Below, in pieces: positions 53,409 to 64,000 of a stretch of 64,000 bases of DNA. Within the stretch, counting starts at the first letter, position 1, and every line of letters starts with the position of its first letter. The DNA lies in contig OY751493.1 in assembly GCA_963565915.1 (NCBI GenBank), positions 496,001-560,000 on the forward strand, in the 5' to 3' direction. Both the position numbers and the translations under genes were made by a program. The notes beneath the pieces were generated by a model that made no database searches, was not told the origin of the DNA, and saw nothing but the letters and a program-made list of their open reading frames with translations. The DNA is from Entoloma clypeatum (lineage: Eukaryota > Basidiomycota > Agaricomycetes > Agaricales > Entolomataceae).

Positions 53409-56400
53409 ATGGCGTCAGAATCCAACGGAGTACCTCGTCGTCGCGGACGCGACACCAAGTTACGAGTCGAGACTGATTCGGTCGTAGCCAATGAACAACT
53501 CAGAAAACGCGAGAGTTCAATGTCGAGCGAGGAGAGCGGGAGGGAGGCGACAGACGGTAGAGCGCCACAAAAGTGGAAACTTCCGTCTTTCCTAGACTGG
53601 ATTCCTGCCAATTGGACGTGGACGAAGATCAAGCCCGTGATCCGGTGTGCCATAGTCATGTGGGTGTCGGCGTTGCTGTTCATTATACCATCGGTCCAGC
53701 ATGTGCTTGGTCAGGCGAGTCCGCAACTCTTCATCATGTTTTCATTTTAAACTCGAAGACAATACAGGCGAGCTTTCTGATCCTCATCGGTAGGCGTTTT
53801 GTCAGCGCGTTTGAGATGAGGGTACTTGACAAGGTCCCCTCTCAGCTGCCTTTTTCTCTCCTCCGAGTGACCCTTTTTTCGCGGTTCTGGAACGCGAGAT
53901 GCTGATTCTAATATCCTCAGGAGCGACATGGGCGTGAGTCAATTCTAACACGGTGATCTCAAGGTTCATGAATTTCTCCTAGGTGGTGCTGTCTTGGCAT
54001 GAAATTTGCCGATATGGCGCGTACATTCCACAATCCGAATGTGAGCCTTGCAGAGGCCGCCACTGGAAAGTATATCGAGGCGGCAGTGGGTGTTGGACTC
54101 GATCCTTCCTCTGCATTCACTGTTTATCATAACAGCCCAGTATAATTCTGGCCGTATTTCTGGGTGTATGGACGACCGTTTTGCTTTATGTTAAGGCGCG
54201 TCAGGGCCCAGGTCCTTGGACATTTGCGAGTGTATTCGGCTGTATCTGTCTAGGCAAGTATATCACTTCGCATGACCAAAATCAATTATTCAATGTGTCA
54301 TAGATATCTCGTTGACCACTGCAGCCTTGTTCCCATTCCCCTACTACCTCGTACGTTCCCCTCATCTCTTGGAATACGCCTGCTGGCTTACCACTGCTCA
54401 CCCAGATTGGCAAAACGGTGTTTCTCCCCCTATGCTTCCATTCCGCCGTCTCACTCCTCGGATCCATCATCATCTTCCCCTCCACCATCTCCGCCCAATT
54501 CACCACCCGCCTCCAAGGCGTCCTTGCCCCCCTCATCACCTCCCTCTCACTCCACCAATCCATCCTCAAATCCTGCCCCTCCACCCCAGAATTTTCCGAA
54601 ACCACAAGCAAGATCATCACCACCGTCGCCCTCGCCGAAGCCCTCCTCCTCCCGCTCGCAGCCGCCGCTCGGCTTCTGGGAAGCGACCTCATCTACGCCC
54701 GGTACGCCCCGGACGACTTCCGGGCGTTCCAGGACCTCGCGAGGAGGGTAGCGAGCCGGGGAAACGGGATGGGCATGTACTTTTCGTTGATCGACCCGAC
54801 TCGTGACAAGTTCCCGATAACGCCTGCGCCATCTGTGCCGCACACGCCGAGAATGGAGCGGTCGAGGGGTCCGTCTCTGGAGAGGACGGAGTCGGCGCCG
54901 ACGCCCTCTAGGACCGATTCGCCGGCGAGGTCCTCGGTGCAAGGGCGTTTGTGGTTTCACTTTGGTCACCATCACCGTGACCATCATGAGCATGGGCACC
55001 AGCACGGGCATCACAGCCTGCTGCACCACACACTGCTCGCCTCGCGTCTGAGTAGGTTCGAGAACGTGGTAGGCGTGTTTGAGTCGCAGAAGTATTTGAA
55101 TTTGGAGGCTACGAGGTTCAGGGACCCCTTGGCGGTGGACTATACGACGCAGACGACGGTGTTGCTCAATGAGAGGTGGGTGTCTTGTTCTTTCTTCAGT
55201 CTGGAGGGGTTAAACGTCTTTTAGTTGTCAGGACCTCTTGGAAGGCTGCCAGAAGGGACTATCAACCTTCCAAGATTGGCTAGAAACGCTGCGCCATGGG
55301 AGGATGCGGTACCTTTTCAACACAGCGAAGGTGAAGGCGCAATGGGAGAGCAAACTGGCCGACCATGAGAAAGTTCGGGACGAGCTGGCTGTGGCGTTGG
55401 AACATTTCCGGCAGGTTCAAAGGTGTGTTCTTGACAGCTTTCTACGTCCATTGATATTTATTTATGTTTCAGACATCGGGTCCTCGATCCGTACCGACCG
55501 GCCTTTGAACCCCAACAAGATCCTCATGCTGATCAGGAGATCCCACCGCATCGATATTTGTTCCATTGTTATGTGTATCAGTACCACCTCATCCAGTTTG
55601 CGTGGATCCTGATAGAGATGGTGTGTATATCTGTTCTCCGAGACCACACCCACTAAGGAAGTTTCAACATCCAGCTCGACGAGATGATCCGCCTGGAGAA
55701 AGAACGCCAGACCCTCAGGCTATGGACTCCTGTTGGGAGGTTGATAAGGTGGAACGATTGGGAGATCACCGAGAACGTCGAACAAGATGGCGATGTGGAC
55801 CCTGGTTCGTTCGGTTCCTTGTCGTCGTTCTTAAACAACTTGTATATCTTTTCTGTCGTTCAGATTGCATCCAAGGCGTCGCTCCGGCTGTCATGGACGA
55901 CCTCGGCACGCCACGGAAACGCGATCCAGACGCACTCCCTCCACGAAACAGGTTGGAATCCGCTATGAATCTGGTCTATCATGCAGCCGCATGTCTCACG
56001 AGAGGGAACGTGGTATTCGCGATCAAGGCTGCAGTCATGACCGGTTCGTGTGATGTCCCTCTATGAAAATCCGTTCTTATCGATGATCATCATAGTTATA
56101 CTCGCTCTGCCGTCATTCTTGAAATCTAGCGCGGAGATCTCGTACAGTATGTGATGTTTCGTTTGTGCAGTTCTTCTATCGACCTGACAGGGTCTTATTA
56201 TGCCAGAGAACCGCTATTCGTGGGCAGTGTAAAGCTACCCCCTTTGTTTCCAGATTTCGTCACTCCGCTGATTCTCGTAAGGCAGAATCATGGGTCAAGT
56301 CACTCTATCCCGTTTTCGTGGAGATACAGTGTTCAGCTTCTTCACCCGTATCCTCAGCACGTTTATGGGCGGCGTCGTCGGTATGGTCATGTGGTACGTT

Positions 56401-57892
56401 TGCATTTGGGTGCTTCGCGTATGGTGAGCTCATAGAAGACATTCTCAGGTACGTGTCCTGTGGCTCGGGGCGGGGAAACCCGTATGGCCTGGCCGCCGTC
56501 TTTGCAGTGTGCTGTTTCCCGTTCTTCTATGCGCGGTTGTATTTGCCGTGGACTCCGTTGACGACCATTGTGTTTTTCGTGACTGCGCTGCTGGTGAGTT
56601 GGATTGTCTTGTGTCGAGTGCGTAGCTCGAATTGAAGACCGCGTCGTTAGGTTGTTGGGTATTCGTACCAGGATGTTGTTTTTGAGACTCCTGGCTCTCC
56701 AGGGTATGGGTTTACGGTCGCGTGGGTAAGCTTTTAGATGGCATCTTGTGAAGAGCTCTCACTCATATCGTCTCCAAATGCAGCGACGCTTTGTGCTCGT
56801 CGCCATTGGCGTGGCTGCTGCTTTGTGGGTATCAATGACAGTACACAAGGTTTCCAATTCCTTTCTGAATGCATTTACCCTCAGCATCGTCTCGTTCTTG
56901 CCCCCTTCTACGACTATCCGCAGGTATCAACGGGCCTCGCTTGCAACGACATGCTCGGAACTTGGTGCAATATATTGCGCCATCCTTTCCTTCGCATACT
57001 CGGGTAGCCAAGAGGACGTAGCTGAGATCAATGCCGGTATGCTCGCTATTCGAAACAAGATTCGGCGATCGATTGTTCTTCGCACCAATGTCGTTTATGA
57101 AGTGAGGTTTGTTTCTACTGAAAGTATCAGCCATTTATTGACGAATTCCCCAGTTTTCGCTTCGGGGGCGTTGGCCGGTTGAAAGATATAATAACCTTTC
57201 AGAGATTCAACTGTGAGGCACGCGATGGTGATGTAGGGAATGCATGGCTGATTGATTGTCCACATTACAGACAGATCGCCTATGGACTGTCCCATCTCAT
57301 GTCCGTGATCAAGCACCTCGAACCCGCCTGGGCCCGCGCGATGCTGCGGAGAACGAGGTTTTTGGATACTGATTTTCAGGGCGATACTTTGGCTGTGATA
57401 AGTGAGAGTTAATACCCGTGTCTCCATGTGATGAACGTACCTTGACATGTCATGCTACAGCGATGGTATCGTCTTCTTTAAGAAGCGGAGCCCCGCTACC
57501 TCAAATAACGCCATGTCCGCTACTGGACCGATTCATGCTTCAGTATCACGGCCTGGACGTTATCCATAAGGAAGCGGAAGAGGATTATGGTCTGCCAAGG
57601 ACTTTGACATTGGAGACATTGCAAGATGAACAGTATTTGTAGGTATCATTTTACATTCGAACTGGGTTTTTTTTATTAACATTCCTACGCAACATATAGG
57701 TTTTTCTGCGTCGGAGTGTCGACTGCTTTTAGCATTATTACACGTTTGGACCGGCTGATGGTCGCTGCAAAGGAGATTGTAGGAGAGCAGTATCATATTC
57801 ATGGTGTCGGCCTGGGACCCACACTCACAAGAGGCACGGAATTTGATAGGGGAAGACCGGCTGTACATTTTGGACCTTCTCAAGAAGTGTAA
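53409..57892 (+). CDS. ArAE/FUSC-type aromatic-compound or small-molecule transporter (21 exons)
   Basis: Exons: 53409-53714, 53768-53789, 53846-53933, 53983-54085, 54136-54253, 54304-54350, 54406-55175, 55225-55422, 55473-55620, 55675-55804, 55864-56043, 56096-56146, 56207-56228, 56286-56393, 56449-56593, 56651-56725, 56784-57101, 57154-57212, 57271-57401, 57461-57638, 57700-57892. Their sum is 3390 nt, 1129 residues and TAA. The N-terminal half has several membrane spans (IRCAIVMWVSALLFIIPSVQ, ASFLILIAAFFSPPSD, PSIILAVFLGVWTTVLLYVK) as in the fungal ArAE_2_N 'putative ER transporter' domain. A soluble part has a His-rich loop (about 430). A second membrane block follows (AVMTVILALPSFLKSSAE, RFRGDTVFSFFTRILSTFMG, LYLPWTPLTTIVFFVTALL) like FUSC_2, then a C-terminal ArAE_2-like region (YEFSLRGRWPVERYNNL). 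Expected to export aromatic acids or similar compounds across a membrane. Introns 1 and 5 have GC donors. The family is well supported, the substrate is not. Confidence 0.85.
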
Positions 57893-58293
57893 AGACGAAT
57901 GGTAACTTCACTAGTAGGTCAATACGCTGCGATGTGACCTTTGCTGTATTATTGTATTCTGTCGTGATCATGTTCTAGACAAGACTATAGAGCCAATGAC
58001 AAACTCTGAGCCTGGCTGTGCCAAATTGTAACCGACACTTTGCTCAAGTACTTTCACGCAATTGCCACAATATAAAACATCGAAGTCATCATATGTCACA
58101 TGTCAAAGTGAGTTGTGGTACATGCTTAGTAGATACACTATCATCGAGCGACCCGTTTACTTATCGACATGGGTTGCTCAGGACGTAGAGGAACTTGAAC
58201 TGGCTCAGATGAGGGTCACGGGGCTTTTCCTATCCTTACTGTACTTGGTAATTGTGACGGTTAGGTTCAGTTTCTATGAAAAAGAGAAAGAAA
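57893..58293. other. Intergenic, no gene seen
   Basis: 3' flank shared by the transporter (plus) and the convergent small gene at 58294 (minus). No coding signal. Confidence 0.5.
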
Positions 58294-58867
58294 TTATTCT
58301 CCACGTCCAAACGAAATAACGAGAATGCACACCTGTCCCCCAGCGACCGGATCGACCCGGACCTTCAAGCCACTGGCCTTGGACCATTCTTCGGGAAAAT
58401 TCCAAGCGGTACCTGGGTCGCCAACAGGGTTAGACCATTCCTGGTTATCGTATTTAACCTGCCAGTTTGCTACTCGCCGCAATAACGAGTCAGTAAGTGT
58501 TACGACACTCCATAATGAGAAGAACATACGAGAGCCGCCAATATGGAACACCTGTACATAAGTCCGAACCCGAACTCCAAAGCGCCCGCCCGTCGTAGGG
58601 TTCTCATATACGACCCCAGACCAGGTGTCCCCGACGGTGAAGTCCTGGATAGATTCGTTCCACGAGAGCGTCTCTACCCCTCCAGTGGCATTTATCCTGT
58701 CCTCGCTTGGGATAGTAACCATGTGAATGAGGGGATCTGTTGAATGGAAACATTCCACTCTGTTCAAGGCGACGTCGGAGAAGTTTGTGAACTTGATACT
58801 GAATACAGTCGTTAGTTTGTATTCATTCGAAAAAAGGAAAATATAACGCGTACGAGTAGGTTGCCAT
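58294..58867 (-). CDS. Unrecognised 152-residue protein (3 exons)
   Basis: Exons 58867-58854, 58798-58530 and 58469-58294 with introns of 55 nt (branch-like CTAAC, CAG end) and 60 nt (GTATGT...GTAG) total 459 nt. The start chosen is the ATG at 58867 (MATYSIKFTNFSDVALNRVE). The upstream ATG at 58944 would need the intron to stay in. The protein is small, soluble, and probably beta-rich: NESIQDFTVGDTWSGVVYEN, GGRFGVRVRTYVQVFHIGG, then WQVKYDNQEWSNPVGDPGTA and SGLKVRVDPVAGG. Size and beta-sandwich flavour recall fungal aegerolysins or lectins, but I see no diagnostic motif, so no function is assigned. Confidence 0.6.
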
Positions 58868-60384
58868 TGAAGAGGTGTATGAACAATAGGTGCGCGGTCG
58901 GCTGTACAAGGAGTCGATAGATCTTTTCCTCCAGTTGCAAGCATTCCTTATATACCATTTGGAAGCAACCACGGGTATTTTAGTTCTAGGCTCGGAGCCC
59001 CCACGGTCAATAATCAATAATGGATATTTGAGAGTTAGGACGACGCATGTTGCACCTTTCCGGGGGATTTTCCCTTCAGAGACCTTCATATGTCTAGCAC
59101 CCTTTTCCCTCACTTCGCCGTCAAATCCATTAGGTGTTCTGAATCAATGAAAGAGGGCTATGATGAGCCTTTGGCAAAGTCTGGTGATACACTGACGAAC
59201 CTAACCAAGAGAAGGAATAGAGGAGATTCCGTGCCGATGTTCCTTGACTCGTGCGACTTCAAACCATGCGCTGTTTGAAAAATGAGAGGAACCATGCCAC
59301 AAGTTCGCTGTCGATAAGGACGCCACTTGCGTTCACCAGAGAAATCCGAAATATCATCAATCAAAATCTCGCTGACCAATCCAACTGTTGAACAACAAAC
59401 TCGGACTCCTGGATTGAAAGTTTTTATCTCACACATAGAGGAAGCACAAATATTTGGAAATACTGAAGGACATAACGAAGAATTCAAGGAATACGATGTG
59501 CACAGTCATGGTGAGGAGAATCGGCAGCTTCCCCAACCAGTTCACAATCAACAGATTGTAGATTATCCATTTTAGGACGCGATGTTTGTTCAGACCGGAA
59601 ATCGCCCTACAATGCACCTGACATGGTTGTCCCCACATAGTACGTTGCAGCATCTCGTCTGTCTACTGACGAGCAATCACAGCCTTACGGCGAATGATAG
59701 CACCGAGCGTATCAGTTTAGAATCATATTATCTTTCAAGATCAACCCCTGACTCCAGCCAGGAAAGAAGTGGAGGTGGGTTCACAAATAGATTTATCCAG
59801 CTGATAATCGGCAGATGCAGCAGACTTGGTCTGCATGCGGCTCGTTCAATGTACAGCCTTACGGCGAAGGTCCTGACCGGAAGGACATGAGGTTTATGGA
59901 TATTCAAATTGGAAAGTGGGGTATCTGAGGTTCAGGAATGAAGGGTAGTCACCAATGTTGCCAGCACACAATGTAAGTGCTATCAAAAATGGGGTTCACA
60001 GATCGATAGATTTCATAATCCCTATCCCGACTCCGTCTTCAGCATCGTCATCGAGACTCGACGCGCATTGCCGCCGCATGAACCTCCTACCATCAAGCAC
60101 AAAGGGAGGCGGAGGACCTCAGAAATGTCTCCGGGAAGATCCCAATGAGGAGGCCAAAATGCATCATGCACGATGTATCGCGGCCCTTGGGGAAAATGGT
60201 CAGCTGCTGACTTGTGAATGGGTAAAATCACTCCGTTATTCTCTATAGCATGGATCAACGTTAATTAATAGTCAGCGGCGCTCCAGAATCCCCGGGTCAG
60301 ACATGCCCATATAAGATGGGAATTCTGATGTACATCCTCCGTCAATCGCGTCTGCCAGTTTACTACCGCTTCCACAACTCCAAA
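58868..60384. other. Intergenic region with possible gene relics
   Basis: No complete gene. The phrase CAGCCTTACGGCGAA occurs at about 59686 and 59856, and 59835-59930 reads like the end of a coding exon (NVQPYGEGPDRKDMRFMDIQ, then IGKWGI and stop). This suggests a duplicated, decayed small gene. Nothing can be named. Confidence 0.35.
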
Positions 60385-60778
60385 ATGGCTCAGCTATTAA
60401 TCTTCCAGCAGGACGCCAACTGGTTCATGACTGTGGCCAATGTCGGAAACGCAGTCCAGTTCACAGGATACGCGGAGGTGCAACAATTCGCGCATGCCAT
60501 GACTGGTGGCGCGGGTGAGCGTTATTAATCCCATACGCCCGGAGCGTCCTGTCGACTGAAGAGTGATATTGGTAGAACAACTGGAGACCGCCATAGCTCA
60601 ATGGAATTTATTCACTGAACAGGTGCCAAATGCAGAACAGTTTATTATAGAATACTGCGAGAGCACTAGCCAATTGCTCCTCGAAGAACTTGCAGTATAT
60701 GAAACTGTCGGTGCGGAAGCCACTTTGCTGGATGAGATTGTGGAAGCGGGTGTGGAACTGGTAGCAGCTCTTTTGTAA
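60385..60778 (+). CDS. Unrecognised 110-residue protein (2 exons)
   Basis: Exons 60385-60514 and 60576-60778 around a 61-nt intron (GTGAGC...GGTAG) give 333 nt: 110 residues and TAA. Starts MAQLLIFQQDANWFMTVANV. The second exon is mostly acidic helix (EQLETAIAQWNLFTEQVPNA, QLLLEELAVYETVGAEATLL). No signal peptide, no membrane span, no cysteine framework. Frame closure across the intron and good splice sites support it; no family recognised. Confidence 0.5.
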
Positions 60779-61587
60779 CAGCAGTCAGTGAGTTCTATCT
60801 TTGCTCGTAATGTCGTTGTACCAACTTCAAGTTCTTCCCTAAGTGTGATCGAGGATTGAGAGACTGCTCCTTCCCTTTGAATTCCTCGGAGCGAGTAGTT
60901 TTTGTTATGTATTGCTAGGATCGATAATTCAGAATGAAGTGACTTCCATGTCGTTGAGGGGTAATGATCTCCGACTGGCAAGCAAGGTCCGTCGTCTGAA
61001 TTGGACAAAAGAAGGCGAGGTCATTGCGCTGCTGCGACAGCAACTGATTGATACGACATCCATAAATCAAGTTTGCTATCTTATTGTATTCTGCGATGAC
61101 GAGGTGGGGGGTGCGATTCACGAAGTTGAACGCTCCATGACCATCCTTTGTTCCATGAATTCACCATCGAAATCGGAGGCGAGGGATCAGCTGTGTTGTA
61201 GACTCTCCTCCAGGCAGGCTATCGGAAAGTCCGTGACATCGTAAGGAAGCTGAAGGTACAAATGCGCGAGTGATCGCCTCCGGGAAAGGCCAAGGGGGCT
61301 GTACATAAGTGGGGAGAGGGTGTCTAGGTCGTATGTGGAAGTGCGCTATCTTCACTTCGTCCAAAAAGGGAGTTGATGACTCACATATGAAGGGATTTCA
61401 CCCAGGGGTGGAACAAGTGCTGCACGATATTAGCAGCGCTGGTGAGAGAACTCGGAACTTGGAGAATTCCAAAGTGCAAATCAAGGCCTTGCCAAAACCC
61501 GGAAGAAAATATATTACATAATCCATTTGCAGTGGCGCCTTGCGCCATCCCCCCACTTCGACCGGTATATACCACATCCACTTTGAT
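60779..61587. other. Intergenic, no supported gene
   Basis: Short overlapping frames on both strands only. The last 100 bases before 61588 are the likely promoter and 5' UTR of the next gene. Confidence 0.45.
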
Positions 61588-62619
61588 ATGACCACACCCG
61601 CGATTAATCCTGAATGGAGTCTTGTGCCTATTGGCAGAGGTAGCTTTGCCACTGTCTCTATCTTATTGGGTCGCCCGATCGCCTTTAAGCACGTCCTTTT
61701 TACGGAACGCGCCCCGGAACTTAAAGTAGAGTTTGACGCTCTCTGCTCCATCTACCAGTCTTGCAGCGCCGACTCCTTCTTTGATATTCCTCGCCCACTC
61801 GCACATTACGATCCTAAAGTCCGATCTGCCAGTTTCGTTTCTTCAGTCATTAACGATGCTGGAACTCAAGTCCGCCACCCTAAAGTCAGCGAAGATGATT
61901 TCGAAGCCCTAGGATTGGACACCGCTGCATATGCCATGGATCAAGTTCTACCTCTCCCCTTATCTACGGCAGGCACAATCCGTGAATTCTTCTATCCTCC
62001 TGGCCAGGAAAGGGCAACACTTCCCTCGCTCTGCCGACTATACTTTGGGAAAGTCATCGAGTCTTCGGATGGCCGTGTTCGTCGTTTCTTCAATTCTGCC
62101 AACTTCGCTCTGGATGTATCAAGATATTGCAAGGTGGCAGAAGCCCGTGGTGTCCGCAACTATCCTACTGTGGGTGAGATCGCGTATGGCATGGGACAAA
62201 TGTTGGGTCGTTTGCACTGGCGCGGCGGATTTGACGGTCGTGACATTGAGTTTGTTATGGGCGGTGCGTCGTTCAGTGGCGTCGCCATGCACGTCATCGA
62301 CTTTAATCAGGTGAGGAGCTCATCCGCGCGGGACCTTGACTCTGATCTTTCCCGAAAGATGCGGCCTTGGTCGAGGACAAAGGAAGATATAAAACAACTC
62401 GTCGAATCGTTCTTCACCAACGACCCCTATTACCCTCGCCCACGTCCCCAAGACGCTCTGTACCAGAAGTTTGGTGTCGGTTACACCGATGCGTACCGGC
62501 AGGACTCACCGGAGGGCATCGACGTCGCCTCGGCCTTCCTTCGCACGATTGAAGGAGAACAGGCGGAACGCGACTCAATCTCCACGGGCTTGCCGAATGC
62601 GGACCAGGCTTTGCCGTAG
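61588..62619 (+). CDS. DUF3669 fungal protein (intronless)
   Basis: 344 residues from the ATG at 61588 (MTTPAINPEWSLVPIGRGSF). An upstream in-frame TTG at 61540 is not used. The N-terminus IGRGSFATVSILLGRPIAFK resembles the glycine loop and lysine of a kinase-like fold. The C-terminal part carries the family signature HVIDFNQVR (Asp about 238) and SFFTNDPYYPRP (about 274-285), followed by KFGVGYTDAYRQ. DUF3669 proteins are common in filamentous fungi, sometimes labelled zinc-finger proteins. The DFN and glycine-loop resemblance suggests a degenerate phosphotransferase fold, which is inference. No catalytic HRD-type motif is visible. Confidence 0.8.
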   Translation: MTTPAINPEWSLVPIGRGSFATVSILLGRPIAFKHVLFTERAPELKVEFDALCSIYQSCSADSFFDIPRPLAHYDPKVRSASFVSSVINDAGTQVRHPKVSEDDFEALGLDTAAYAMDQVLPLPLSTAGTIREFFYPPGQERATLPSLCRLYFGKVIESSDGRVRRFFNSANFALDVSRYCKVAEARGVRNYPTVGEIAYGMGQMLGRLHWRGGFDGRDIEFVMGGASFSGVAMHVIDFNQVRSSSARDLDSDLSRKMRPWSRTKEDIKQLVESFFTNDPYYPRPRPQDALYQKFGVGYTDAYRQDSPEGIDVASAFLRTIEGEQAERDSISTGLPNADQALP

Positions 62620-62932
62620 GTGGAATGGCAGTGGTGCGTCTGGACGGGATGGCCAGATCTGTCAAGAACTCAGGCTGTTATCCTTTCGCTCAAGTATAAT
62701 CTGGGTCTGGGGCCGGGACTTGAAACATCTGCACTGGTCAACTGTTTCCGAGTTCACAACTTGATTCAGCCTCTCAGTATGCTCCTCAGTATGTTTCAAG
62801 TTGGAATTCAATTTGCGAACGAGGGTTCCTAGTCACACGCAGTGCAGTGCCCAATGGTAAGAACACGAATGGTACCCCCCCCCCCCCGCAGAGGGTGCGG
62901 TTACTAAACGCTCCATCCACAAGTTCCACCAA
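62620..62932. other. Intergenic between convergent genes; poly-C tract
   Basis: Contains a C homopolymer of about 14 at 62874-62887. No gene seen. It serves as 3' flank for both neighbours. Confidence 0.6.
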
Positions 62933-64000
62933 CTAATTGGCAGGAAGCATATTTCCAAACATGAGAGCCACAGAGGTCAAAGCCAGAAGGATGTAATACA
63001 CAAGATCCCCACCCAGATAGCCCTTCTCCATCGAGAGAGAGAGAAGAGCGAAGTCGACAGCGCGGGTCCAATTGCTTTCGTGATGCTCACCAACATCTGC
63101 CAAAGACAATCAAAACACGCCAAAGGTACCTCCAATCATTCTCGAGCCCGGGCTCACCTGGCTTAACCCATTTGTCACACCCAAAGACGCCTGATTCGGG
63201 GACGCCCTCGCAATAAAGATGAACACCGCTCCTGTCGGTAAAAACAAAAAAAAAAAACGAGGGGGGTCAAACCACGATGAAAACAAGAAAAAGGCATAAC
63301 ACTCCTGACACTGAAAAGTTTTTCTGGAGGAAAAATTCATCATGAAAGAGGAATCATCTTTCCTTTGGGTATATCTTTAAGAAAGATACAAAGTATTTTA
63401 TATGGAAATTTTCAAGAAACATGTAATGTTTTTTCCAAATATTTTTGGCCAAAAAACTTTTTGTTTATCCTACAGTTTTTCTTGAGGAAAAACTAGATCC
63501 ATTGTTTGAACAATGGAATAAGTTTATCTTTGAGAAAAACTCTTGGAAAAATGAAAAGTTTTACCAGAAGAAATACTTTGGAAACACATTATATGTTTCC
63601 TAAAATTTTCTATATGAAATACTTTGTATCTTTCTCAAAGATACATCCAAAGGAAAGAGGATTCCTCCTTCACAATAGATTTTTCCTCCAGAAAAACTTA
63701 CCAGTGTCAGGAGTGTAAGAGGACCTCCCACCGTACGCCATGTTCATCACGATCGACGACCCGACCTGGACCGCCACAAGCGCCCACACGAGCGGGTGGT
63801 GATACCCGGGAGACTGCCGTGCGCCGTTCAACGATCTAGTCGTCGCGGCGGCCCAGCTGATGACCGGGAACAGCCCAAACGCCGGGACCGCGGCCGCCAC
63901 CGCCGTCAAAAATGTCCGCTTGGGGCCCCAGCGGTTGTGAAGCCGTGCGAAGCAGTTGAACTGGAAGGGCCCGTTGAGCGCGCCGTAGAAGAAGAGGATG
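62933..64000 (-). CDS. MFS multidrug/tetracycline-type transporter, C-terminal part (frameshifted near the end)
   Basis: Minus strand: exon from beyond 64000 to 63732, exon 63231-63158, exon 63096-62933, with introns 63731-63232 (500 nt, containing a MITE) and 63157-63097 (61 nt). The spliced protein reads FYGALNGPFQFNCFARLHNR, WGPKRTF, HPLVWALVAVQVGSSIVMNM, AYGAVFIFIARASPNQASLG, VTNGLSQMLVSITKAIGPAL. These are the last membrane spans of fungal drug:H+ antiporters (NGLxQ and AIGPALxTSLFSLS motifs). A (TC)6 run at about 63033-63044 has one unit too many: the frame now ends SLFSLSRWRRAIW... at an early TGA, while the (TC)5 frame would give the family end EKGYLGGDLVYYILLALTSV and a TAG at 62933. 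The copy may be impaired, or the run misread. Confidence 0.75.
63300..63715. mobile_element. Hairpin MITE, copy 2, inside an MFS intron
   Basis: 416 bp, inverted relative to copy 1 at 28044, with the same CACTCCTGACACTG ends and a 3-bp duplication TAA (63297-63299, 63716-63718). It lies entirely within intron 63232-63731 of the MFS gene. Without it the intron would be 81 nt. The two halves pair over nearly the full length. Confidence 0.9.

Noticed and set aside
54282..55029. Antisense frames over exon 7 of the transporter
   Set aside because: Shadow frames of a long GC-rich exon; the sense strand has the conserved protein.
56829..56885. Extra intron in the ArAE gene (GTATCA...CTCAG)
   Set aside because: Splicing it would put the following conserved FLPPSTTIRRYQR segment out of frame; leaving it unspliced keeps all 21 exons in frame.
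58294..58867. Naming the 152-residue protein an aegerolysin or lectin
   Set aside because: Only size and beta-rich flavour agree; no diagnostic residues could be matched.
58868..58944. Longer N-terminus of the 152-residue protein from the ATG at 58944
   Set aside because: It needs a clear GT...CTAAC...CAG intron to be retained; the ATG at 58867 with splicing gives a continuous natural sequence.
61540..61587. Upstream extension of the DUF3669 protein
   Set aside because: It depends on a TTG start; the ATG at 61588 is the first good start in frame.

Overview
The window is a repeat-rich stretch of a fungal nuclear genome, most likely a mushroom-forming basidiomycete (Agaricomycetes). The evidence is the dense nesting of chromodomain Gypsy and Copia LTR retrotransposons, host genes split by many 49-61 nt introns with GT(or GC)-AG borders, and fungus-specific families (ArAE/FUSC-type transporter, DUF3669, MFS drug transporter). 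The species cannot be named from the sequence. I use local labels: Cop-A1/A2/A3, Cop-B, Cop-C for Copia copies and Gyp-1/2/3 for Gypsy copies.

Layout. 1-1798 is the 5' part of a Copia element (Cop-A1), cut by a 200-N assembly gap (1799-1998). 1999-5637 is a decayed minus-strand Copia (Cop-B) truncated by Gyp-1. Gyp-1 (5638-18427) is an old, broken chromodomain Gypsy. It is split in its integrase by a very young, intact minus-strand Gypsy, Gyp-3 (10273-16421; LTRs of equal length that look identical, 5-bp duplication GGGAA). 18428-20255 is a Copia 3' fragment (Cop-C). 20256-27862 is Gyp-2, a more decayed relative of Gyp-1 that contains a 489-bp hAT-like MITE and a 2.4-kb block of an intron-containing host-type gene. 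28044-28461 is a hairpin MITE with 3-bp duplications. 29148-31318 is a non-autonomous hAT-like element (perfect 8-bp duplication) carrying two small spliced genes. 31688-45645 is a second hAT-like element (perfect 8-bp duplication almost 14 kb apart) with inverted minisatellite arms. It was opened up by two Copia elements in opposite orientation (Cop-A2 minus, Cop-A3 plus).

From about 45.9 kb on the window is host-like. It holds a tiny secreted cysteine-knot-like protein (45944-46223, minus), a disordered Arg/Asp- and Pro-rich protein (49270-51083), a tandem array of about eight tRNA-His-like units (51408-53255), and a 21-exon gene for a 1129-residue ArAE/FUSC-type membrane transporter (53409-57892) with two GC-AG introns. 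Two small unrecognised spliced genes (58294-58867 minus; 60385-60778 plus) and a DUF3669 protein (61588-62619) follow. Last comes the 3' part of an MFS transporter (62933 to beyond 64000, minus), whose intron has received a hairpin MITE and whose last exon carries a dinucleotide-repeat frameshift.

How it works together. Gyp-3 is the only LTR element that looks competent. Its gag and pol are joined by a canonical -1 slippery heptamer, and its primer site is complementary to its own predicted mRNA 5' end (Tf1/sushi-type self-priming). The old Gyp-1 family shows the same self-priming geometry and also an extra third ORF behind the chromodomain. Old copies are full of C-to-T type changes, including CGA-to-TGA stops, as expected of methylated CpG decay. 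All exon models were built by hand from splice signals and reading-frame closure; no search or transcript data were available.
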